A DNA stretch of 5,616 nt from Calditrichota bacterium. GTDB taxonomy: Bacteria; Zhuqueibacterota; Zhuqueibacteria; Zhuqueibacterales; Geothermadaptataceae. A program made the position numbers and the translations under genes. Shown here in pieces: positions 1 to 5,616 of this stretch. Within the stretch, counting starts at the first letter, position 1, and each line of letters opens with the position of its first letter. The notes beneath the pieces were generated by a model that did not search any database, was not told the DNA's origin, and worked only from the letters and a program-made list of their open reading frames with translations. The stretch is taken from NCBI GenBank assembly GCA_008501545.1, contig QQUM01000491.1, positions 1-5,616 of the forward strand. Reading direction: 5' to 3'.

Positions 1-789
1 TTCCAGATAGGTGATATGTTCTTTTAAGTTTGTTAAATAATCATCACGAACATTGTAGGGAATCGCTGTAAAATCGCCTTCCCCTTCGAGACCAACAAAT
101 TTTATCGTATTTTGGTAAGGAAATGTGATTTCTGCTGCATCAAAAATATTAAAAACGAGCACTTCATGCCCTCGAAACCTGAAGTGTTGGATCGCATGTA
201 TGATTTTTTCAGGATCATCCAGCAAATCAGAGATGAGAACAACCATTCCTTTTTTATTTATTGCATCAGCAACCTGATGCAGAGGCAAACCAATATCCGT
301 TCTCTCAGCAGTTTTCAACTGGCTGAGTTCGAGTAAAATGGACTGCAAATGTCCTGAACGAACCTGTGCAGGAATATGGGTTTCGATTTTATCACCAAAT
401 GTTACGAGTCCGATCCCATCTCGCTGTTTTGAAATGAGATAGGCCAACGATGCTGCCAAATAGGATGCATACTCAAGTTTTGTTAAATCGTTTGAACTAA
501 AACTCATCGAATTTGACAAGTCGAGAACGATGTGGCAATTGAGGTTGGTTTCCTCTTCAAATTCTTTCACATAGTAACGATCGAACCGACCGAACACCTT
601 CCAGTCGATATAGCGTGGATCATCGCCCGGAGTATATTGACGATATTCGGCAAATTCTACGCTGAAGCCTTTATATGGACTTTTATGCAATCCTGAAAGA
701 AATCCTTCCACAACTGTTTTTGCACGCAATTCCATGCCGGAAATGGAGGCTAAAATCTTCGGATCGATAAATCTTAATACGTTTGCCAT
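1..789 (-). CDS. DUF58 domain protein with vWA-like fold, C-terminus cut off by window edge
   Basis: The frame is open from an ATG at 789 to base 1 with no stop, giving 263 residues; the family is usually around 290-300 aa, so only a short C-terminal piece is missing. The DUF58 hallmark lies at residues 49-63 (YRQYTPGDDPRYIDW), followed by KEFEEETN (75-82). A vWA-type MIDAS motif follows at D90-x-S92-x-S94 (LDLSNSM), with T164-D165 and D188 (ISDLLDD) as likely further metal-site positions. No transmembrane segment is visible, so it is probably cytoplasmic or peripheral. DUF58 proteins are typically encoded directly after a MoxR ATPase, as here (16-nt gap), and are thought to work with it as an adaptor in complex maturation. 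The family and partner are recognised; the client is unknown. The start is preceded by only a weak purine stretch (AAAGTG), which suggests translation from the operon message with some coupling. Confidence 0.95.
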   Translation of the reverse strand, partial: MANVLRFIDPKILASISGMELRAKTVVEGFLSGLHKSPYKGFSVEFAEYRQYTPGDDPRYIDWKVFGRFDRYYVKEFEEETNLNCHIVLDLSNSMSFSSNDLTKLEYASYLAASLAYLISKQRDGIGLVTFGDKIETHIPAQVRSGHLQSILLELSQLKTAERTDIGLPLHQVADAINKKGMVVLISDLLDDPEKIIHAIQHFRFRGHEVLVFNIFDAAEITFPYQNTIKFVGLEGEGDFTAIPYNVRDDYLTNLKEHITYLE

Positions 790-805
790 GGATTACACTT
801 TAATT

Positions 806-1825
806 TTAAACACGTGGTTTCGGGACGGTTTCCAGGAGGCGGCGAATAATATCATCGGCTTTCACTTTTTCTGATTCGGCAAAAAAGTTCGTCAGGACAC
901 GGTGCCGTAAAACAGGAAGAGCCAGTGCCTGAATATCATTAATTGAGACGTTGTATCTCCCAAGCATGAGCGCACGTGCTTTGCTGCCCAAAATGAGATA
1001 CTGCGAAGCTCTGAGACCGGCTCCCCAGCTCACCCAGTTTTTCACAAAATCAGGGCTGTTGGGATTGGTTGGCCGGCTCGCCGCGACGAGTTGAACGGCA
1101 TAACGGGCGACCGACTCGGCAACGGGAACATTACGAATCAACTTTTGGAATTCAACAACATCTTTACCCGTTACAACGCGTGTAAAATCCGGCTTATAGT
1201 TTGACGTCGTGTTGGTCACGACTTTTACTTCTTCATCCTCAGGTAAATAATCCATCACAATATTAAACATAAAACGATCGAGTTGTGCTTCCGGCAAGGG
1301 ATACGTCCCTTCGAGTTCGATGGGATTTTGTGTTGCAAGCACGAAAAAAGGTTCTTCGAGCTGATAAGTTTTCCCACCCGTGGTTACACGGTGTTCCTGC
1401 ATTGCTTCGAGAAGTGCGGATTGTGTTTTGGGAGGTGTCCGGTTGATTTCATCGGCAAGAATGATATTGGCAAAGAGCGGTCCCGGTAAAAATTGCATGA
1501 TACGCTTGCCGGTTGTCCGGTCTTCCTCAATGACATCAATTCCGGTAATATCCGCTGGCATTAAATCCGGTGTGAACTGAATTCGGTTAAAATTGATTTC
1601 CAGAATTTGAGAGAGACTGCGAATTAAGAGTGTTTTGGCCAAACCGGGAACCCCGGTTAACAAACAATGACCACCGGTAAACATTGCGATCAATACTTGT
1701 TCGATTACATCATCCTGCCCTACGATCAGCTTGCGCAGTTCCTGAATAATAGTAGAGCGGCCTACTTGCAGTTTTTTTATGATTTCATCGTTTTGTGAAG
1801 TTTTGACATCTCGATCGTCAACCAT
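806..1825 (-). CDS. MoxR family AAA+ ATPase
   Basis: This is a complete 339-aa protein, a normal length for the family. The motifs are intact: Walker A GVPGLAKT (58-65), Walker B IILADE (121-126, with D125 and E126), sensor 1 in ATQNP (N167), arginine finger in LPEAQLDRF (R184), and a C-terminal lid with WGAGLRASQYL (267-277), where R272 is the probable sensor 2 residue. The N-terminal helix carries the usual IVGQDDVI motif (34-41). MoxR ATPases are cytoplasmic hexameric chaperone-like machines that use ATP to activate or assemble partner complexes, commonly with vWA/DUF58 proteins. The DUF58 gene follows after 16 nt, and the DUF4159 stop lies 30 nt upstream. The ATG start is supported by the best Shine-Dalgarno sequence in the window (AAGGA, 7 nt upstream). 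The ATPase should be active; its substrate cannot be deduced. Confidence 0.98.
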   Translation of the reverse strand: MVDDRDVKTSQNDEIIKKLQVGRSTIIQELRKLIVGQDDVIEQVLIAMFTGGHCLLTGVPGLAKTLLIRSLSQILEINFNRIQFTPDLMPADITGIDVIEEDRTTGKRIMQFLPGPLFANIILADEINRTPPKTQSALLEAMQEHRVTTGGKTYQLEEPFFVLATQNPIELEGTYPLPEAQLDRFMFNIVMDYLPEDEEVKVVTNTTSNYKPDFTRVVTGKDVVEFQKLIRNVPVAESVARYAVQLVAASRPTNPNSPDFVKNWVSWGAGLRASQYLILGSKARALMLGRYNVSINDIQALALPVLRHRVLTNFFAESEKVKADDIIRRLLETVPKPRV

Positions 1826-1831
1826 GCGAAA

Positions 1832-1837
1832 TTCCTT
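1832..1837 (-). promoter_or_regulatory. Ribosome binding site of the MoxR gene
   Basis: On the coding strand this reads AAGGAA, with AAGGA ending 7 nt before the ATG at 1825. It is the only clear Shine-Dalgarno sequence before any start in the window. It fixes the MoxR start and suggests this gene is translated independently of the gene upstream, unlike the closely coupled DUF4159 pair. Confidence 0.7.
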
Positions 1838-1855
1838 TTCATAAGAAGAGTATGT

Positions 1856-2605
1856 TTAATGTGTTAATGCATAAATCAAATAGTTAATTCCCAATTTATA
1901 ACCTAATACAGAAAATTGCGGATCATAGCGGTAATCGTTGGCATGCTCCCAGCTGTCACCCAGGTCAACATTGTGATTGATGAGCACCATCAGGCGTCCC
2001 TGCTTATCGAAAATGCCCCGGCAGTGTGCTTCCCTTCCACCTTTTTCAAATAATGCGCCACGATAAAGGCTTGCCAAACCCGGCACGACGGGGAAAGCGT
2101 TGAAATCGTAATAGCAATGAAAGATGGGATGCTGTGGTTTTATATCAACGATTTGATATTCCGGTAAAACACGTGAAAATTCGAGTTGGAAATTTAGCCA
2201 TTCCCGGGGTCCATGAAAGTCGTCAATGAACAAAAATCCTCCGCGAAGCAACCACTCACGCAAGGCGGCAGCTTCGTCAGTTGTCAGTTTGAGGTAGCCA
2301 ACTTCAACTATGTACGCAAAAGCATAATCAAAGAGTGCTTCATCAGTCAATGAAATTGAGATTGCATTTCGATTTGTGCCCAAATTTGTTTGATGTTTCA
2401 CAGCCCGCATGAAGTGTTCTTCCGCTTCCGGAAAGTCAACCTGCCACGAATCGATGCCTCCGTATCGAGCATAAAATCCCATAGCATAATCCCCCATGCC
2501 ATACCGTAACCGCACAAATGTCAAATCATCAGATGGTAAAGTTTGACTCTGTGCCTCACAAAGAAAAAGAAAAACGAGCAATGTGTATATAGCAGATTTC
2601 TTCAT
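1856..2605 (-). CDS. Secreted DUF4159 domain protein (second of the tandem pair)
   Basis: I chose the ATG at 2605 (249 aa, MKKSAIYT...) because it gives a typical signal peptide: KK, a hydrophobic run LLVFLFL, and a likely signal peptidase I site near AQSQ. An in-frame TTG at 2611 would add two residues and overlap the upstream stop by 4 nt. Numbering from that TTG, the DUF4159 domain spans about 29-251. It contains TFVR (31-34), W56-x(2)-D59-x-P61, a GGFLFIDDF motif (124-132), PIFHCYYD (162-169), NHNVDLGDSWE (212-222) and LGINYLIYALTH at the end. DUF4159 is a domain of unknown function often encoded beside MoxR/DUF58/Bat-type genes; the order of the GG-hydrophobic-DD motif recalls glutamine-amidotransferase-like folds, but I see no proven catalytic triad. 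The protein is probably exported to the periplasm or cell surface. It is a diverged paralog of the gene upstream. Confidence 0.93.
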   Translation of the reverse strand: MKKSAIYTLLVFLFLCEAQSQTLPSDDLTFVRLRYGMGDYAMGFYARYGGIDSWQVDFPEAEEHFMRAVKHQTNLGTNRNAISISLTDEALFDYAFAYIVEVGYLKLTTDEAAALREWLLRGGFLFIDDFHGPREWLNFQLEFSRVLPEYQIVDIKPQHPIFHCYYDFNAFPVVPGLASLYRGALFEKGGREAHCRGIFDKQGRLMVLINHNVDLGDSWEHANDYRYDPQFSVLGYKLGINYLIYALTH

Positions 2606-2607
2606 AT

Positions 2608-3360
2608 TCAATGGGTCATGGAGTAAATGATATAGTTAATACCTAGTTCGAATGCTTCAAATGAAAACTGACCGAGGTCTTCCGGTAATTCCCAACCGTC
2701 GCCGATATCGTTGTTATAATTCACGATCGCAGCCAATCGGCCATCGCCATCGTACCAGCCCCAGAATTCGGGGATATACCCATCCCGGAGGTAGGGTGAG
2801 TTGAGGGGAATTTCCTTCAAATCAAAAAAACAATGAAATACAGGATCCGATAGCCGCAATTTACGTTTTGTGAATTGTGGTACAATTTTATTCATCTGTT
2901 TGGTAAAGTTATACCACTCGGGCGGGCTGCGAAAATCATCGACAATCAACAGCCCCCCCCGTTTTAAATACTCTCCAAGGCGGGTTATTTCATCAGGGTC
3001 CGGCTCCCAAACACCAATTTCACAAATATATAAAAGTGGAAAATCAAAAATTTCATCATCTTTCAGTGTGAGGACCTGTGGAATATGCGTTGCGCCGATC
3101 GCTGCAGTTTTTTCCAGTTGATAGTACATGTGCTGTTCCGCGATTGGATAGTCATGTGCCCATGGCGGAACAGGGCCGGAGAAATAACGCATATAGCGGA
3201 CGTCGATTTTCGGATTCCATTCAATTCGAACGAAAGTAAATTTATCTAGTTGTGGCTTGGATTTACGCCGCCAGGATTGCCCCAAACACGACTGGACAGT
3301 AATGAGAAATGTAACTAGGAGAAATATCGACGTGACAAAAATATTCTTCGTGGAAAGCAT
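2608..3360 (-). CDS. Secreted DUF4159 domain protein (first of the tandem pair), possible lipoprotein
   Basis: This is a 250-aa protein from an ATG at 3360. Residues 6-24 are a hydrophobic export signal. The sequence V22-Q23-S24-C25 is an acceptable though not ideal lipobox, so lipid anchoring at C25 is possible; signal peptidase I cleavage after SCLG is the alternative. The DUF4159 domain covers about 41-250: TFVR (42-45), W67-x(2)-D70-x-P72, GGLLIVDDF (135-143), PEWYNF (147-152), PVFHCFFD (173-180), NYNNDIGDGWE (214-224) and the C-terminal LGINYIIYSMTH. The function is unknown. It lies 36 nt after the TPR-peptidase gene and 2 nt before the next DUF4159 gene (or overlaps it by 4 nt if that gene starts at TTG). 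No Shine-Dalgarno sequence is seen. A run of eight G lies within the codons for R134-G136. Confidence 0.93.
   Translation of the reverse strand: MLSTKNIFVTSIFLLVTFLITVQSCLGQSWRRKSKPQLDKFTFVRIEWNPKIDVRYMRYFSGPVPPWAHDYPIAEQHMYYQLEKTAAIGATHIPQVLTLKDDEIFDFPLLYICEIGVWEPDPDEITRLGEYLKRGGLLIVDDFRSPPEWYNFTKQMNKIVPQFTKRKLRLSDPVFHCFFDLKEIPLNSPYLRDGYIPEFWGWYDGDGRLAAIVNYNNDIGDGWELPEDLGQFSFEAFELGINYIIYSMTH
2953..2960 (-). repeat. G8 homopolymer inside a DUF4159 coding sequence
   Basis: Eight consecutive C on the plus strand are eight G in the coding strand, spanning the codons CGG GGG GGG (R134, G135, G136) just before the hydrophobic-DD motif. Tracts of this length can slip during replication. In this copy the reading frame is intact. 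Confidence 0.95.
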
Positions 3361-3369
3361 AAGATGTTC

Positions 3370-3383
3370 AAGTAATTTTACTT
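3370..3383. repeat. Short AT-rich inverted repeat in the intergenic gap
   Basis: The sequence aagtaattttactt is a perfect 6-bp inverted repeat (aagtaa/ttactt) around a 2-nt centre, lying in the 36-nt gap between the TPR-peptidase stop and the first DUF4159 start. It has no GC-rich stem and no adjacent U-tract, so it is not a convincing terminator. It could be an RNA processing site or operator, or simply chance in AT-rich DNA. Confidence 0.35.
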
Positions 3384-3396
3384 CTAATTATTTCAG

Positions 3397-5616
3397 TTAA
3401 TTTGCCTTGCTTCGGATCAGAATTTGTTGTGCCGGTTGAAAAGTCGGTGCAATTTCCAAAGCCTGCAAAGCATGCCGTTTTGCCTTGCTTTTCTTTCCAA
3501 GGCCGAGATAACCACGCGCAAGGCGGTAATGCGTATCCGCCAGATCGCCGGGTTGCAAAGCCAACTCTATTTCAAATTCACGAACGGCATTTTTATATTT
3601 GCCGTTTTTTAACAGAACCTGTCCCCATGTCTTGTGTATATCGATATCATAAGGGTATATTTCAACAAGATTATTGCAGGCAAAAGCGAGCAGTTCATCA
3701 TCATTCGTTTCTTTCGCAATCGTGACCAACTTTTTATTCGCGGCAAAACTTTCGCCATTGCGGCTGGTTAGTTTTTTAAAATACTCCCCCGCTTTTTTGT
3801 AATTTTCTTTTTTAAAAAAATAATTACCCAGCAAAGTGTAAGCATTTCCATGTCGCGTATATTCCGGAAAAAGTTTAATGGCTTTCTCAAGTAATTCCAC
3901 GCCGGATTCATCGTCTTTTTCAAGTCTTGCCCGCCCGACCTTTAGCAAAGCATAAAAGTCATTTTCGTCGTCTGTCAACCTTTTTTCGTAATCGATATCC
4001 TGCGATTGATTGTGTGGATTTTCATTGCCATCTGAAAAAGTAAAACTTACATCTGCATAATTGAATTCAGTCTTCAACCACTCATGAAAACCTTGATCAA
4101 ATTCATCTTCATCCATTCCAATGACTGCATCGAGTGCATCTGCGGTCGTGTGATCATTTTTGTATTCTTCAAACAATGCAAGCAAAGCTTTCATGCCATG
4201 TTTTACGTAAATATAATCGACCATTAACGATGATTGGTAATATGAAAAAGTGACACGCTCAGGATTACTCGTAAAACCTGCATTAAGTTCCGCAAGCGGG
4301 ATGACAGCATCATCGTTTAACGCACGGATCATGGCCAATTCCATATTCATAGACCAGGATGATTTTGCACGTGCGGCTTCCCAGACAGCGACGCCCTCTG
4401 CTAACCAGCGCGGGATCCGATTGTCGGTGAGGGTTAAATGAATGACATGCGCAAGTTCATGCCACAATGTTTCCTGCCAATTGAAGCTTCCAACAGGTCG
4501 TGCTTTCGGACTATTCATTGTGACAAGCGGCCCAAAACAGATACCAAGAAACACCTGAGAACCCGGCAAACCAAAACAACGAACAGCAAAATCGTCGTGT
4601 TTTGGGAAAATTTCAATCGTGATACGAAAATCAAAATTGAAATTATAGCGTGACTGGTATTCATTCCATGCGTTTTCTGCAAGCTCTGCGGCGTAAACAC
4701 CGATAATTGGCTTGTCATCTTTGTGCATGCGAATCAGAAAATGCTCTGTTTGCACAGTGTCATAATCCACATAACTATCGAATAATTTAAGAAGATTTCC
4801 TGTCCAGATGTTATAAGGATCATCCCGAAAAGCCAATTCCAACTCTTTTTTGGCAGCCTCAAGTTTCGCTAAACGGGAAAGCGCTGTTCCGAGTCCGGCA
4901 CGCGCTTTCGTGTTCTCCGGATCGAGCACCAAGGCCTTTTGATAGTTTTCAACTGCTTCCTTGAACAAGTAGGTCCGCGCAAGGAAATCTCCTGCTTCCG
5001 TGTAAAAATCAGCATACCCCGGATTGATATTCAATACCTTGTTCTCTATTTTATTAAAGTTACCCTCATCCGTCTTCTTTAATGAAATCAATGCAGAAAT
5101 GGTCAACAACGACAAATCATCCGGATAATCTTTCAAGGCAAGATTGATGTATTCTTGCGCTTTCTCTGTTTTATTTGAAAGGGCATGGAATCGTGTAGCA
5201 AGTGCAAGGACATTTTTATCATCTGGATTCGTTTCCAGCAAGTCTTCCATAATCTGAAAGGAAATCATCGCATTCTCATCCATGTTCGCCCTGGCCAGGC
5301 CAATCTTAGCCGGGGTACACGCAGGATTCGTTTTTAATGCATCAGAAAATGTTGATCTGGCATCTGCGAAATTGAATTTTGCTAAAAACAGATTCGCCCA
5401 GTCCACGAGAATCCGCCAATCTTGTTTATCCAGATCGTGGGCATCGTAAAACAGGTCATTTGCATCTTCGAAACGTTTTAGAATAACACATGCTTTGGCC
5501 GTGTACCAGGTAAGTTCCGCATCCGGGTAAGGCGTTTCACGAAAAACGTCAATGATCATATTGAAATTCTTCTTCGCTTCCGCACGATTCCCCCATTCAT
5601 ATTGCATTTTCCCATA
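3397..5616 (-). CDS. TPR protein with central HExxH gluzincin peptidase domain, N-terminus outside window
   Basis: The stop is at 3397. The frame is open to the window edge, with codons Y-G-K before the first ATG at 5607, and that Met sits inside a TPR-like helix (YGKMQYEWGNRAEA). The true start is therefore probably upstream, and at least 739 residues are present. Numbering from the 5607 Met, residues 1 to about 270 hold roughly eight TPR-like units, the clearest at 198-231. Residues about 285-515 form a peptidase MA-like domain with H383-E-L-A-H387 and the downstream glutamate E404 in RWLAEGVAVWE, the expected zinc ligands and catalytic Glu of gluzincins. An acidic, Asn-rich linker (about 525-548) leads to about five more TPR units (547-725). 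The zinc site looks intact, so it is likely an active metallopeptidase on a TPR scaffold. An export signal would lie outside the window; periplasmic location is inferred from its exported neighbours. It is first in the visible gene order, 36 nt before the DUF4159 pair. Confidence 0.93.
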   Translation of the reverse strand, partial: YGKMQYEWGNRAEAKKNFNMIIDVFRETPYPDAELTWYTAKACVILKRFEDANDLFYDAHDLDKQDWRILVDWANLFLAKFNFADARSTFSDALKTNPACTPAKIGLARANMDENAMISFQIMEDLLETNPDDKNVLALATRFHALSNKTEKAQEYINLALKDYPDDLSLLTISALISLKKTDEGNFNKIENKVLNINPGYADFYTEAGDFLARTYLFKEAVENYQKALVLDPENTKARAGLGTALSRLAKLEAAKKELELAFRDDPYNIWTGNLLKLFDSYVDYDTVQTEHFLIRMHKDDKPIIGVYAAELAENAWNEYQSRYNFNFDFRITIEIFPKHDDFAVRCFGLPGSQVFLGICFGPLVTMNSPKARPVGSFNWQETLWHELAHVIHLTLTDNRIPRWLAEGVAVWEAARAKSSWSMNMELAMIRALNDDAVIPLAELNAGFTSNPERVTFSYYQSSLMVDYIYVKHGMKALLALFEEYKNDHTTADALDAVIGMDEDEFDQGFHEWLKTEFNYADVSFTFSDGNENPHNQSQDIDYEKRLTDDENDFYALLKVGRARLEKDDESGVELLEKAIKLFPEYTRHGNAYTLLGNYFFKKENYKKAGEYFKKLTSRNGESFAANKKLVTIAKETNDDELLAFACNNLVEIYPYDIDIHKTWGQVLLKNGKYKNAVREFEIELALQPGDLADTHYRLARGYLGLGKKSKAKRHALQALEIAPTFQPAQQILIRSKAN

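Noticed and set aside
112..336. Plus-strand 74-aa open frame
   Set aside because: It lies fully antisense to the DUF58 reading frame, whose hallmark motifs are clear; it has no recognisable domain or ribosome binding site.
1283..1580. Two overlapping plus-strand open frames (68 and 66 aa)
   Set aside because: Both are antisense to the core AAA+ region of the MoxR gene and overlap each other; they are by-products of its codon pattern.
1840..1842. Alternative upstream ATG before the MoxR gene
   Set aside because: It is out of frame with the MoxR coding sequence, and the AAGGA site points to the ATG at 1825.
2870..3121. Plus-strand 83-aa open frame
   Set aside because: It is antisense to the conserved DUF4159 core and its composition resembles a reversed reading of that gene.
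3361..3396. Possible terminator or promoter in the 36-nt gap
   Set aside because: The inverted repeat has no GC-rich stem or U-tract. A TTGAAC resembling a -35 box sits too near the start codon to leave room for a -10 box and leader.
3402..3725. Plus-strand 107-aa and nested 62-aa open frames
   Set aside because: They are antisense to the C-terminal TPR array, and no family features are visible.
4250..4718. Short open frames on both strands (63, 71 and 67 aa)
   Set aside because: They lie in other frames of the gluzincin domain, which is intact through the HExxH and downstream Glu.

Overview
The window is one compact gene block. All five real genes lie on the minus strand, so the transcription order is right to left: a TPR/metallopeptidase gene (partial), two tandem DUF4159 genes, a MoxR-family AAA+ ATPase, then a DUF58 protein (partial). 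The intergenic gaps are 36, about 2 (or a 4-nt overlap), 30 and 16 nt. No convincing internal promoter or terminator is visible, so the five genes are most simply read as one operon whose two ends lie outside the window. No stretch longer than 40 nt lacks a gene, and I see no tRNA, rRNA, mobile element or CRISPR array.

Layout: 1-789 encodes the first 263 residues of a DUF58 protein with a vWA/MIDAS core. 806-1825 encodes a complete 339-aa MoxR ATPase with intact Walker A, Walker B, sensor and arginine-finger motifs. 1856-2605 and 2608-3360 encode two exported stand-alone DUF4159 proteins that are diverged paralogs (about 63 identities over about 220 positions by hand alignment). 3397-5616 encodes at least 739 residues of a protein with an HExxH gluzincin (peptidase MA-like) domain between two TPR arrays; its N-terminus is outside the window.

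Organism: a bacterium with moderate GC (roughly low-to-mid 40s per cent by eye), weak Shine-Dalgarno use except before the MoxR gene, and envelope-type MoxR/DUF58/DUF4159 gene content. This fits an FCB-group or related lineage (for example Calditrichota/KSB1-like or Ignavibacteria-like), but nothing here fixes the taxon.

How the genes may work together: MoxR ATPases and DUF58/vWA proteins are known partners in chaperone-like or complex-maturation systems, often beside membrane vWA (Bat-type) proteins. Here they are joined to two secreted DUF4159 proteins and a TPR-scaffolded metallopeptidase. A plausible inference is a cell-envelope system in which the cytoplasmic MoxR-DUF58 pair acts on or assembles an envelope complex containing the DUF4159 proteins and the peptidase. 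The client and physiological role cannot be read from the sequence.
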